Part shown: piece after piece, positions 21,331-32,052 of the stretch
Layout: each line of letters opens with the position of its first letter
Numbering within the stretch: the stretch's first letter is position 1
DNA from: Lepidostoma basale
Taxonomy: Eukaryota; Arthropoda; Insecta; Trichoptera; Lepidostomatidae
Direction of reading: 5' to 3'
Assembly: GCA_022606425.2 (NCBI GenBank)
Contig: JAHDVF020000251.1
Coordinates: forward strand, 868,001 to 932,000
Length of the DNA stretch: 64,000 nucleotides
The notes under the pieces: model-generated
Told to the model about the DNA's origin: nothing
The model's input: the letters and a program-made list of their open reading frames with translations, nothing else
Databases searched by the model: none
Program-made: the position numbers and the translations under genes

Positions 21331-21609
21331 AAGTGCCTTATTACAGCTAATTTAAAAAACGGTTGATACGTGTTACATAAATGAAATAAACGCAAAAGTC
21401 CGGAACGTCCATGTCAACATGTGCAGCATCGAAAAAAACAATGTGTTATTACATTATGTGCTAAATTAAAAAACGGTGTATACGTGGAACATAAATTAAA
21501 TAGACAATATGTGCACCATCTAAAAAGAACATTTTGTGTTAAATTATTTTTATTTTGTTATTTTATTTTATATCATTGTATTTTATATTATTTGTTTAAG
21601 ATTTATTTT
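21331..21609 (+). repeat. Imperfect tandem repeat upstream of SINE-like unit
   Basis: Two diverged units of roughly 110 bp share AATTTAAAAAACGGTTGATA/AATTAAAAAACGGTGTATAC, then ACATAAATGAAATA/ACATAAATTAAATA, then a TGTGCA(G/C)CATC motif. Downstream, TATTTTATATCATTGTATTT recurs at 23757 ahead of the second SINE-like unit. It may be the 5' region of the same element. Confidence 0.45.
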
Positions 21610-21797
21610 GTGAGTGTTGGACGATCGAAGTGTGCGTGGGAGATGCCTTTTGGTGGCGATGAGGTTCGCAACCCATCACACCGCGTCTCCCGCGGGGCGC
21701 AAAGAGAAGGATGGAGTGCCGCATCAGTAAAAGTGTGACAGTCCATTCTTTCTGCCTACCCTCTCGGGGAGACGGCGTGATGGTTAGTTAGTTAGTT
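21610..21797 (+). mobile_element. SINE-like element with D tail
   Basis: The head GGACGATCGAAGTGTGCG and TTTGGTGGCGATGAGG are shared with 23793-23965, followed by GTTCGCAACCCATCACACCG, then the D 3' end and TTAGTTAGTTAG. GGTTCGCAACC loosely resembles a Pol III B box. It may alternatively be a deletion derivative of D that kept only its two ends. Confidence 0.55.
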
Positions 21798-22198
21798 ATG
21801 ATTTAGAAAAAATCATAAAAACATTTAAGAATAAACGAGAAGATATATACCATATATGGATCCCCAAATGAAATATCACGCCCTTGAACGACGATATCGA
21901 ATCTGTGTTTTTCTTTGGGATCGCTACCGCTAGCGGGAGACATTGATTTTTTAATCCGGACTTTGTGGCTTCGTTTGGAAAATGTCAACAGGAAATACGA
22001 TTACAGCTAGGGCGTGCACATAAAGGGAATACACATTAATAGGATTCCTATTTAAAGGGACCAATATTCATAAATAGAAGTCGTTCTGCGTGAAATTTGT
22101 AAATAATTTAATATATCCGCCTTCGTAGATGGGTCTGTGTATAAAATATGTATCTATGTATAACATTACCAAGAAAACTAAATATTTTTTTTTAAATT

Positions 22199-22716
22199 TT
22201 AATTGTATCTCAATAGAGACGAAGACGTAAACTGGAAACTGAACATGGATGATCAAGGTGTTTACATGACTTATGACCTGTCATTGGTTGGGATAAGCGC
22301 ACGCTTTATGTAATTACAACATTCCCCATTCCACCTTTGTTATTTGTGATCATGCATGACAAATTTTTGGAAGATGTATATATACTTCAAAATCCATATT
22401 TATCTTCACGTGGCAGTTTCAGTCAGCCATCTATGTAGATTTGGTTGCACTAGTGAATTTTTTTCAAGAATTAACCTATACAACCGACCCACTAACGCCA
22501 TCTATGGAGAATGATTTTCGGCATTTAGCAAACTACCTTATTAACACAATGTGAAGGCTGTCGACCAACATATTGTTAGAAGCCGCTAGGAGTATTATTC
22601 CATTCTATATGCCAAAGAATTTTGACCAGAATATTTGAAGACCAAATATTTATGAATGTATACTTATACCTGTATACAAATCCTGGATTTACACCAAAGG
22701 GTGGTTAATTCAAATT
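22199..22716 (+). mobile_element. R1 long-form unit, first of a tandem pair
   Basis: It starts TTAATTGTATCTCAATAGAG and carries the full R1 core, the GCCATCTATGTAGATTTGGT block, CCACTAACGCCATCTATGG and an outer part ending near GGATTTACACCAAAGGGTGG. This 518-bp unit is the most complete long R1 copy; the opposite terminal repeat is not seen. Confidence 0.75.
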
Positions 22717-23007
22717 TTAATTGTATCTCAATAGAGACGAAGACGTAAACTGGAAACTGAACATGGATGATCAAGGTGTTTACAGGACTTATGACCTGTC
22801 ATTGGTTGAGTTAAGCGCACGCTTTATGTAATTACAACATTCCCCATTCCACCTTTGTTATTTGTGATCATGCATGACAAATTTTTGGAAGATGTATATA
22901 TACTTCAAAATCCATATTTATCTTCACGTGGCAGTTTCAGTCAGCCATCTATGTAGATTTGGTTGCACTAGTGAATTTTTTCAAGAATTAACCTATACAA
23001 CCGACCC
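22717..23007 (+). mobile_element. R1 unit, second of a tandem pair (truncated)
   Basis: This 291-bp stretch repeats 22199-22490 with only about three to five differences, in the same orientation, and stops at ACCTATACAACCGACCC. The junction lies in an AAATTTTAATTG context common to both units, suggesting duplication through microhomology. Confidence 0.8.
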
Positions 23008-23036
23008 GTGTTCATAAATATTTTTTTATGAACACG
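23007..23036. repeat. 12-bp perfect hairpin at R1 end
   Basis: CGTGTTCATAAA and TTTATGAACACG flank a six-base A/T loop directly at the breakpoint of the second R1 unit. Confidence 0.65.
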
Positions 23037-23205
23037 CTTTCTATAATAATGACTAACTCACTTTGTATACCTGGATTCTTAAATCAGTGCCGAGGGTGAG
23101 TGTAAGAAGGAAATAAAAATACAAATCGCGATAGCAAAAATGCTCTAACTCGATACAGCAAAGTCTGGAAAGATTGAGGTGTTTCCAATTTTATCAAAAT
23201 TAAAT

Positions 23206-23641
23206 GGACATATATGGAAGTAAAGCATGGTACTGGCAAATGAAGGATGAAATTAGAATAAATGCAGTAGAAATGAGATCTCTAAGACGAATGTGTGGCA
23301 AATCTTTTTTATGATAGAGTGACAAATGCAAGTATAAGAAGTGAATGTGGTGCGAATGAAAGTGTTATGAACAAAATAAGGAAAGGGCCATTAAGACGGT
23401 TTGGACACATGGAAAGAATGAGTGAAGACAGAATGGTAAAGAAGGTATACGTAAACGGCGTGAACGGAGCTAGAAATAGAGGAAGGTCAAGGAAAACGTG
23501 GCAGGATCAAATCAATCAAATATTGAATGTCGGTCACGTGAGGAGTCGGAGAAATCGACGTGCGTGCATGACAAGATGTATGAATGTAGAGGAATCCAGA
23601 GAAGTATGTCAGGACAGAATAGTGTGGCGTTCCATTCAGTT
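23206..23641 (+). mobile_element. Non-LTR D, C-terminal fragment
   Basis: A 128-codon frame contains RVTNASIRSECGANESVMNK, RRFGHMERMSEDRMVKKVYV, QINQILNVGHV and RRACMTRCMNVEE. Upstream, ATGAGATCTCTAAGACGAAT lies in another frame because of an extra T in the run near 23310. The 3' end is cut before the tail. Confidence 0.75.
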
Positions 23642-23792
23642 AGTAAGTTGGTCAAAATTAAATTACAAAAAATATAAATAATTTAACACAAATTGTTATT
23701 TTTAGATTGTGCACATATTGTCTATTTAATTTATGTTCCATATATTTCATTTTTATTTTATATCATTGTATTTTATATTATTTATTTTAGAT

Positions 23793-23965
23793 TTATTTTG
23801 TGGATGTAGGACGATTGAAGTGTGCGCGGAAAATGCATATTGGTAGCGATGAGGTTCGCAACCCATCACACCGCGTCTCCTGCGGGGCGAAACGAGAAGG
23901 ATGGAGTGCCGCATCGGTTAAAGTGTGACAGTCCACTATTTATTTTCTGGTTAGTTAGTTAGTTA
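23793..23965 (+). mobile_element. SINE-like element with D tail
   Basis: Matches 21610-21797 from GGACGATTGAAGTGTGCG through GAGGTTCGCAACCCATCACA to GTGTGACAGTCCA; the 3' end is shortened (TTTATTTTCTGG) before GTTAGTTAGTTAG. No protein is encoded. Confidence 0.6.
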
Positions 23966-23979
23966 TCAAAATTAAAATT

Positions 23980-24240
23980 ATGCGCACGCTCATATTCCCA
24001 ATATTTCGTTACGCTGCTGAAACTTGGATAATAAAATCCCGTTACCGCACAAGGATTGATCCCTTTGAAATGTGGTGTTGGCGTAGCATGCTAAGGATAC
24101 CGTGGACTGCAAGAATAAAGAACGACTCAGTCCTTAATGAGTTCAAAATAACAGGAAGACTGTTGAGAGCTGGGTAACCTGGAAAAATGTTTTGTCACAA
24201 GACGTGTTTTAAGCAAAAGAAGAAGAGGTAGATCTCCTAC
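23980..24240 (+). mobile_element. Non-LTR A-like fragment
   Basis: The frame reads RYAAETWIIKSRYRTRIDPF then EMWCWRSMLRIPWTARIKND, equivalent to the SETWTLK..FEMWIHRRMLRIPW region of 15183-16268 but from a diverged subfamily. An AAGAAGAAGAGG run near 24220 may be internal. Stops follow. Confidence 0.65.
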
Positions 24241-25513
24241 GTGGTGGTGTGACCAGAGTAACCCTTCCTTCCCTATGATGGGTATCTTCTACACGTTGCT
24301 TCTAATAACCATCAATATCTCTATAAATATTAAATAATAATCTAGGGGACTTGGGTTCGAGCCTGGACACGACCAGATTCCTTCTTCATAACAATGAGCT
24401 ATTTTCTGCTCATATTGAAGATTGTAAAATAAATTCTAATATCATTGATTTTAAATCTTTAATGTTAGTCTTTTTAAAAAAAAAAAAAAAATACAAGGTT
24501 AAGATTTTAGGTATTCCTCCATAATATATCTACGCATTTATTTAAATAATAATATTTATAATAATGAGAATTTATCGGGTACATCGCAGGTATTTTGTAA
24601 ACATCGGAAACAAATTCGCGTATAAACTGTGTGCGCGAGTGCGCGACAATATATTCGCATCTCACTCTTGCATACTTCATTGTGGAAGCTCGAGGAGTTC
24701 AATGTTCTCACTGCCGCCGGCAGTAGCTCTCGGGCTTGCAACCAAAGTGGACGTGTGCCCTTTCCGTGAGCGTTGCCAGATGGTTTCTTTAATGTTTTCA
24801 GCAAATAAATCTCAAATATTATAATTGTTGACTTCAGTTATAATTAATTAAGGGGATGAGCCATGAATGTTTTTATTTTTCCGATTTAAAATCGCTAATT
24901 TTTGATTGGGTACTGACTACTCAACACAGTAACGCGCGTTTGTATTTAAGAACCGTTAATGAGATAAAGTGCGGGCTGCGGAGAACAGGAAGGATTGGAG
25001 GCGTTTCATTTTAGCCACGGCCAACTCCATAGATCACGACCTGATGTTTCTATTGATAGTGGACACTAATCAAAATTAGAAATTCGACTCAATGCTGAAT
25101 AGCGTATTTGCTTTGAGTAGTTACTGCGCATAGGCCATTATTCAAACCCATTTAGCTATAATTTACCAAGGCCTTGCATAAAAATTATACGGTTTGTGTT
25201 TCAGCAATAAATCTTTCATAGTTTCGCCGAAATAGTATTTTCGAGCGGAAATTTATCGAATAGTAAAAGGCAAGCTCTAAGGATGTCCGACCTTTCAGAA
25301 TAAAACAATTTATTTGATTTTACGTACAAAGCATCGATGGAAACCATTTATTTCTTATATGAACAAGTAAATAACTCACAGCTTACGAGATCAGAGAGGA
25401 TGATAATAATTTTAATAGCTTTTCATCACGAAAAGTTCATATATTGTTATAGCAAAATGTATTTCAGTTTCATTGCAAAATATTTGTTTGCATAAGCTTT
25501 GAAATATTATTAA
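24241..25513. other. Mostly unassigned sequence with a GC-richer island
   Basis: 24600-24790 has higher G+C (CTGCCGCCGGCAGTAGCTCT) and frames on both strands that match nothing known. The rest is AT-rich. I cannot exclude host exon sequence here. Confidence 0.3.
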
Positions 25514-25939
25514 TTCTTCTTCTTTCGGTGCCGTGTCAGGTTCTTCCAACGTTGGCGACCACTGCAGAAAAGGAATCCTGCGCCACTTGGAACAGGTTCT
25601 GAACTCTTCTTATTCCTGTCTACTCTTTGATGTTCCGCAGCCAGGACAGCTGCCTTATACCAACTCTCTGACGTCCCTCCGCTTTAGCTAATAATATAAG
25701 TCGAAGGAGGTGGTATTTTTCGCCGCTTAACACATGACCCAAATATGAGACCTTTCTAATTTTCACACTCGACAACAGCTCTCTATTGGCACTGTCTCTC
25801 TGTAGTACGTCTGCATTACTGATCCTATAGGTCCACGGTATACGGAGCATTCTGCGGTATATCCACATCTCGAACGCTTCCAACCGGTTCATTACATTCA
25901 CTTTCAGAGTCTAGGTTTCGCAGCCATATAGTAGAACAT
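25514..25939 (-). mobile_element. Non-LTR A, C-terminal fragment
   Basis: The 93-codon minus frame (25620-25901) gives MNRLEAFEMWIYRRMLRIPW, RELLSSVKIRKVSYLGHVL and RQLSWLRNIKE, matching A. Past 25620 the frame is broken, but GCCAACGTTGGAAGAACC and GACACGGCACC precede a GAAAGAAGAAG tail. Confidence 0.8.
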
Positions 25940-26034
25940 AACATTTAAATAATTAATTACACTGTTTTTTTTAACCACATTTATTTATCAAATCTTTTTA
26001 TATAATAAATCCATCCTATGTAATAACATAACTC

Positions 26035-26440
26035 ATAATTATCATCATCGGCTGTCTCTCGTGTCCGAGGAAGACTGTCCTACACGTTGTGGGTTTGGAT
26101 GTGACTGAAGTGTCCAATCCTGAACCCACAAGCTGAGACAGGGAAAAGTGCTGGTAGTGGAGCCGTCACCGTCTCCCGATGGACTCTCATTTCTCCTCCT
26201 CCTCCTCTCTGCAGCGTCGACTTCCAAGGAAAGTTATGTTGCCTCAGCTGACCCAAGGGGAACGTTCACACGGTGGTCTTAGGAACCACTTCAAGGAATC
26301 CTTTAAAGCAAACTTCCAAAAGATTAACATCGATTGTAATATCTGGGAAAAGACTGCAGAAGACATGGCCAGTTGGAGAATAACAGCACATAAAGGCAGG
26401 CAGGACTTTGAAATATATAACTTAACTTTAATCAAATAAA
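26035..26440. mobile_element. Non-LTR H copy with internal inversion
   Basis: 26230-26439 encodes on the plus strand SHGGLRNHFKESFKANFQKI and WEKTAEDMASWRITAHKGRQ, the penultimate part of the H protein. 26045-26229 encodes the following part on the minus strand (AERRRRRNES, then RVGQSSSDT) and ends with a GATGAT tail. In the H copy at 51440-51770 both parts lie in one orientation. This arrangement is that of a 5'-inverted LINE insertion (twin priming). Confidence 0.7.
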
Positions 26441-27687
26441 GACTTCTAAAGATATATCTATAGAAATACTCATTTTAAAAAGTACCAATTACAGTGGGAA
26501 AAACACACATTTACATTGAAATACCATACACAAATATAATTTGGAAAAGAAAATATTTGAATTGAAATATTCTACCTGGATATTAATTGATTTTTAATCC
26601 ACATTTATATATTGTATTAATACAATAAAAATGTAAAAATATGAAATAAATATGGTTAAAGTGGAAAATACAGTGTAATTAATTATATTCCAAATTACAA
26701 TACAATGGAATTCCAAAGTGTTAACGCTTTAACCTTCAATAAAGCATAATATTTGTTATATATTGTGACTGGGTGACTACATTTTATGGAGTTGTTTTAA
26801 TATGCAATGTCATACATAAGTTGGTATTTTTAGTAAACAACATTGTTATGAGTCTGGATTTTTTTAAAATCATTGGACCCTCTTTGAATTTAGTTTCTTT
26901 TAATGAGATTAGAAAATATATCGCGTCAATACAATACATACGATGAAATGTGAAGAGTTTTCAATATAAACATGTTAAATTTTAGTTCCGTAATTAAAAT
27001 AATTAATAAAGATTGATAATATTTTTTTGAGGGAGCTGAAATTAACAACCAGAAAACATATGTTTAATTCACGATATATTAAATTTAATGGTTTTCCTTA
27101 AATATTATGTTTTTTCAAAAGACTCCTTACCACTAAGATTCACGAAGAACGCACAAATGATGTTAAATTAAAGAAAATTTAGATTCTTGTAATAAATCAG
27201 AGAGGGGTGGTAAAATACTGCGACCACCACATTAAAGAAGCGCTATTATGGATGCTGTATCTTAGCAGAGGAACCAATAAACAAGTAATAAATGTAAGAA
27301 AAATTGTGAACCGAACTCGTTTACTCGCCAAAATATTTTATTTTCATTTTACGGTGACCTTAAAATATGTCATTAGTTTTAAATTCGGTTCGTATAATGG
27401 CCGCTTGAGGCATTAGGGTTACTTTGGACCGGTATTATTTTGAGTTACGGGCCGATGAAAAGCAATTCGTGATGTTGCGTAGTTTCCCATTTTTATTTAT
27501 TTATCGCCGCCAAGAATAAGCGACCACGGGCGTAGTGGAAATTGAATACTTCAAAACGTTTCTACGTTCAAAAATGAGTTTTAATCGGGGAAACCCTTTG
27601 ATTCATTGGGTTAAAATTTTATAGAATATGATAACAAAATAAAACGATATGGACTTAATTAATATAATAATTATGGTATATTCCTGA
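26441..27687. other. P6-type repeat and unassigned sequence
   Basis: 26480-26760 holds TTACAGTGGGAAAAACACAC and ATGGAATTCCAAAGTGTTAA, both shared with the 6640 and 40919 regions. From 26761 I recognise nothing; a 69-codon frame at 27207-27416 has no known domain. Confidence 0.4.
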
Positions 27688-27802
27688 TGTATGAATGTGG
27701 TGGAATCTAGAGAGGTATGTCAGGATAGAGAAGTGTGGCGGTCCATTCTCTCTGCCTACCCCTGCGGGGAAACGGCGTGATGGTTTGTTGTTGTTGTATG
27801 GT
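27688..27802 (+). mobile_element. Non-LTR D, extreme 3' end (GTT-tail type)
   Basis: Starts ATGTATGAATGTGGTGGAAT and runs through GTCAGGATAGAGAAGTGTGG and GGCGTGATGGTTTG to GTTGTTGTTG. The same tail variant ends the copies at 45504 and 60036. Confidence 0.7.
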
Positions 27803-27962
27803 ATACTTCTTAGTTTTATCGGAATTAATCGACTTTTATTAAATTTTGCGTTATTTTGCCTTAATCATTTCGTCAATCGTCCTTTAACCATCCGTTTTAA
27901 ATTACATTCAAAATATTCTTTAAGTCAAAATCTTATGAAGGCAAATATTACGGCTTAAAACA

Positions 27963-28310
27963 AATGGATGTTACGCATCTCCTGGACTGACATGGCATCA
28001 GCAACACAAACGTTCTCCAAAGAGCCAGAGTTGTCAGAGAGTTGCCGATCAACATCAAATTCCGTAAGGTGTCCTACTTGGGCCATGTTTAAAGAGGCGA
28101 AAAATACGCACTGTCACATCTGATCTTAAAGGGTAAGATTGAGGGTCTACGAGGTGTTGGGAGAAGGCAGGTTTCTTGGCTGAGGAACATCCGAGAGTAG
28201 ACAGGGCTGAGGACCGTGAAGGAGTTGTTCCAAAATGCCCAGGACAGGGAGGCCTACTCAAGGATGATAGTCAACATTGGGGAGACCTGACAGGACACAG
28301 AAAGAAGAAT
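27963..28310 (+). mobile_element. Non-LTR A, C-terminal fragment
   Basis: Spread over shifting frames: WMLRISWTDMASAT, KFRKVSYLGHV, LRGVGRRQVSWLRNIRE and MIVNIGET before the stop, then AGGACACAGAAAGAAG. Nonsense codons interrupt it (for example in the GHV*RGEK segment), so the copy is dead. Confidence 0.7.
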
Positions 28311-28510
28311 AATACGAATGTTAATGTCTATTTTCTAGAAGTTTTATTGTAATTTATGGAAATTAATTGTTTTGCCATTCTAAAGGCATTATCAAATATT
28401 ATTGGAAAGGCAAAACATGTCATTCATGACTGACGTTTTAAATCGTATTAATTATTTCATATGGAGTTTTATATCATTGTTCAAGAATCAAAACATGCAA
28501 ATAAGTTGTG
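28311..28510. repeat. P3 repeat
   Basis: TATTTTCTAGAAGTTTTATT, TTGCCATTCTAAAGGCATTA and CATGACTGACGTTTTAAATC follow the P3 order, ending CATTGTTCAAGAATCAAAAC. Inverted arms are partly retained. Confidence 0.5.
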
Positions 28511-28669
28511 TAATAAAAAAATGTATTCATGTTTTTAAAATATTTTTTATAATCCTGGACCAAATATTAAAACCTTCATGTTTCATACGAAAGTATGTAT
28601 TTTATTTATTTATGTTAGTTTAAAATCACAGGAAATTAAATCAAAAATAAAAATATAATCAATATAACA

Positions 28670-28870
28670 ATAAAAATGAAATCAAATAACATCTGTCAAA
28701 TCTGACCATATTTGTAAGCAATTTTATATTATAATATTTTAAATATCTATATAATATCACTGAGGAAGGGCTGGGTAGTCCGAAACATGTTTGTTATTTA
28801 ATTTTAATTTGTTTTAAACGCGAGTGTTGTATACAAAGCATATTTAAAAAAAATATATATGAAATCAAAT
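28670..28870 (+). repeat. P1 repeat with hammerhead-like core
   Basis: 28760-28786 reads CTGAGGA, A, GGGCT, GGGT, AGTCC, GAAAC. The stem differs in sequence from the 13944 copy (GGAC/GTCC) yet still pairs, including a G-U. Upstream ACATCTGTCAAATCTGACC corresponds to the palindrome at 18758-18834; downstream GCGAGTGTTGTATACAAAGC recurs at 52180. Confidence 0.6.
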
Positions 28871-29299
28871 CAGTTTATTAACTCAACAGACATTACAAAC
28901 AACATAAATGTTTCAAAGTTTGGGTTACCCATTTTCTTCTACTATCTCTTGTTCTTATAGTTTAACCCCGCCTCTGTAACGAGCTCTATCGACTATAGGT
29001 AGACGGAATACAGACCGTTAATTCTAGATAAACTCTTCTTACAAAATCTCGTAAACCCTACGTCCATCGTTCGATAAAATCAGCAGATTTGAGGGAGACT
29101 TAGAGAACGAAGCTTCGGATGCTAACCGTTTTTTCTACAATACTACCCTAATCTTGAGATAAATGTTGGATTTTCCAGAATCGTTTATAATTATCAAGGA
29201 TCTAATGTTGATATTTCAGATGGTCTATCGCAATACAGTAATTTATTTAATAATATACTAGTTTTGAATTATTAGAATTTATCATTGAACTTAATGTTC
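28871..29299. other. Unassigned sequence
   Basis: No frame or repeat was recognised. Confidence 0.35.
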
Positions 29300-29490
29300 A
29301 AATACACATAAGACTCAGATTGAAATGTGTTGGACACGTATAAAGATTGTCAAATGCACGAGTACCCCAGAGAATAATGATTGGACATCGTGGAAGCGGA
29401 ATAGGAATATCCAGGCTGTGAACTTCTACAAGTAGAGGACAGGAGTTGAAGGTAGATGCTGTAGAAGGCTAAGGCTTGATTTGGGCTGTA
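29300..29490 (+). mobile_element. Non-LTR B-like fragment, decayed
   Basis: The frame carries RLRLKCVGHV, then RLSNARVPQRIMIGHRGSG and a GLIWAV near the end, equivalent to NRVRWAGQVQRM..SRTP and the GL(I)WAVGPP end of B. No clean tail is seen. Confidence 0.5.
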
Positions 29491-29699
29491 AAAGAACGTA
29501 CAAACACTGTTAAATATGTATGCGACGGAAACGCATATATTTTTCTATTTATTATTATAATTAATGTTTTGAACGATATTGGTATATATAATACGTTATT
29601 TAGTTCTTTAAATTTTAAAAGTATTCACGCGGCCGATAAAAAAATATGAAAGGTGAACGGGGGGCATTAAGAGTCTAGATACTCGTAACTTTGGAAACG

Positions 29700-30000
29700 A
29701 GCACACCTGATGCAGATTTAAGGTTGCACCAATAACAGAAAATATGCAAGGGGGACGACTTGAGTGGTTAGTCCATTTGATGCGTTTTGACTACCATACA
29801 ACCATATTGTTAAGAGAGCTCTCATTAACCAAACCTTATTACGGTGCACAGGTGCCCGCTGGCAATTTATTGGGACATCATTTTGAAGGAACTAAGTATT
29901 AGTGACTGGTTTTAGAGCTGAAATTAAAGATTGCTGAATCTACGCACATGAAGGAATGACCTCAGCTGAAGGGAATTAAGGCTAAGAAAAAGGGATGAAT
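29700..30000 (+). mobile_element. Decayed non-LTR C-terminal fragment, separate lineage
   Basis: One frame reads APITENMQGGRLEWLVHLM, which fits the IxEKMRExRLRWxGHVxR block of RTE-like C-termini; downstream GAQVPAGNLLGHHFEGTKY fits the R.R..L.WWD..K.DL segment in degenerate form. Too decayed to place in a family. Confidence 0.45.
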
Positions 30001-30321
30001 GAAGTTATTTCAATATTTCTGGAGTGCAAGATTACATTCGACAAATTTAATAATATCATAAAACACGTAGTACGAGTATTGAAATATAAAAAAAGATAAC
30101 AATATAAAAAAGGGAAATAAATATTTTACTATTAGCATAAATATCAAATAAAAAAATTGATTAAGAAAAATGCACATCATGTGCATTAAACTTTTACATA
30201 GGCAATTAAATGATCGAACTTGAAAAAATATACGAGTACACCTTTGAATATTTATTGTTTCTTGAAAAGTTATCTTACTACTAAATATTACTCGTTGATA
30301 TTGATAAAATGGGAAAATGGG

Positions 30322-30660
30322 ATGGGACTTAGAGAATTTAAAAAACCTTGAATTTGAAGAACTGATTAACCATGAAATAGTAGTGAGATTCTGTAAGTCT
30401 CAACGCCTATGGTGGGCTGGCCATGTGGAAAGAATGCCAGAGGGTAGAACACCACAAATTATATCCAGATGGGTGCCCCGTGAAAAGAGACTAAGAGGCA
30501 GACCGAGGAAAAGATGGGCGGATTGCGTGGAAGAAGATTGGGAGAAAATGGAAGGAGTTGGGGAATGGAGAGAGATGGCCAGAGACAGAAGTCAGTGGAG
30601 GACCGTTGTGGAGGAGGCCAAGTCCTACACCGGGATGTAGCGCCAAGAAATGAGAAATGA
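30322..30660 (+). mobile_element. Non-LTR retrotransposon F, C-terminal fragment
   Basis: A 107-codon intact frame (30317-30640) contains RLWWAGHVERMPEGRTPQII, RGRPRKRWADCVEEDWEKM and REMARDRSQWRTVVEEAKSY, the classic order of an RTE-like C-terminus. The 3' end is AATGAGAAATGAG, a tail type not seen in the other families. Only copy in the window. Confidence 0.8.
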
Positions 30661-31420
30661 GTTATTGATAAAATGATATTAGATGCTATATACAAGTTTT
30701 ATTATGTTTTATTAGAATGACTTGTTTTGCCTTCCCTTGGGTTAAGTGTTAAGATCTGCTTTGAAAGGAAAACCAGATTTTGGTTTTGAATGAAACGTTG
30801 TACATATGTTATCATTGCTCCTCTTATATGGGAATAACGGAAATATTCTAAGGATAATCTAGAATACTATATTGGTTAACGTACAACAGCGTGGTTTGAA
30901 TAAGTAATTTTTTCTTGTGTTATATTGAATCTCATAGAAAATTAAAAGCGTTTTCGTTATACAAATTAAAAGAATTTCGCTTTCATTAATTTCCTTTCAA
31001 CAACGTAAAATGGAATAATTAACGATTTTCTTCTTACTATTAAGCCTTTGTTTACAAGTCTATATAATTGAGGAGTGGAGCCCGAAGGACCGGGGAATCA
31101 AAGAAACCCTTTAAAAAAACAGCTATATTTCTTCGGTAATGGGCAAATTAACGGTTCTTGGGCTTTTATCACGAGAACTCCTTCGTCCCTAATTAAAAAC
31201 ATTAAGTGAGAGGAAAGTGTGATTTCGAGAACAAGGGACAATACAAATGCGATGTTTAAAAGGACATTGTATAATACCCGTTTGGGGAATTCAAGATTTA
31301 ATAATGCGATTTTCAAACTCTTGGACAAATCGGTTTGCAGGAATTTACGAGTATCTGCTGAATCCTTATGCGTGTATTAAGACCACGAGAAATTTATGCA
31401 CATATTTAATGAAATTTTTT
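30661..31420. other. P3 fragment, then unassigned sequence
   Basis: 30690-30775 keeps the P3 stretch TTTTATTAGAATGACTTGTT and TTGCCTTCCC. The remainder has one 76-codon minus frame (31098-31328) without a recognised domain. Confidence 0.35.
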
Positions 31421-31600
31421 TAAAAGCTTGAGCTTGATAACGTCAGTTTTATAGAAGTTATATTATATTTTATGAGAATGACATGTTTCGCCCTTCTGAG
31501 GCATTATCAAATGTTATATTATGACATTTTCATTTGAATTATTTATTAAATATGGATTTTTACATCATTGTTCAAGAAACAATAAATAAATTATTATTAT
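31421..31600. repeat. P3 repeat
   Basis: TAGAAGTTATATTATATTTT, GAGAATGACATGTTTCGCCC, TTCTGAGGCATTATCAAATG and TTCAAGAAACAATAAATAAA follow the family consensus in one orientation. Confidence 0.55.
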
Positions 31601-31756
31601 TTATTATTATTATTATTATTTTGTTGAATCGCTCTTAACATCATGACAGCATGAGCCAAATCGATGTAAAGGGTATTATAGCTATCATAGTGATTCTCGT
31701 GACATGTGATAGGTAGCTAATCTAATATTTTATTGTCACGTGAATTCTACACCAGA
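31601..31756 (-). mobile_element. tRNA-derived SINE, 3' part only
   Basis: Begins with a TTA repeat and GAATCGCTCTTAAC, then GAGCCAAATCGATGTAAAGG and ATTTTATTGTCACGTGAATT, matching the body of copy 4254 in reverse. The tRNA-like head is missing; R1 sequence follows directly. Confidence 0.7.
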
Positions 31757-31966
31757 TCAAAGACAATATATACAACTTTCAAAAAATAATTGTCAGACGT
31801 AGTGTACGTAAGAAGGGCGGAATGGGGAATGTTGTATTACATAAAGCGATCGCTTAACCCAACCAATGACAGGTCATAAGTCCTGTAAACGCCTCGACCA
31901 CATATTCTGTTTTCGTCTTCACAATCAATAATTTACGTCTTCGTCTCTATTAAGATACAATTAATT
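31757..31966 (-). mobile_element. R1 copy, truncated
   Basis: Has GGGCGGAATGGGGAATGTTG, GCGATCGCTTAACCCAACCA and CGTCTTCGTCTCTATTAAGA, ending TACAATTAATTC. It is joined at its left to SINE sequence, so either the SINE or R1 was truncated at that point. Confidence 0.65.
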
Positions 31967-32052
31967 CTTAATGATTAACCCGCAATGAGTAAAAATCCTG
32001 TATTTGTCTACAAGTATTTGTATACAAAAATAACAAATTCTAGTTCAGATAT

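Noticed and set aside
22199..23007. CRISPR-like or satellite array
   Set aside because: Just two long units of a dispersed MITE; no spacer structure and no higher-order array.
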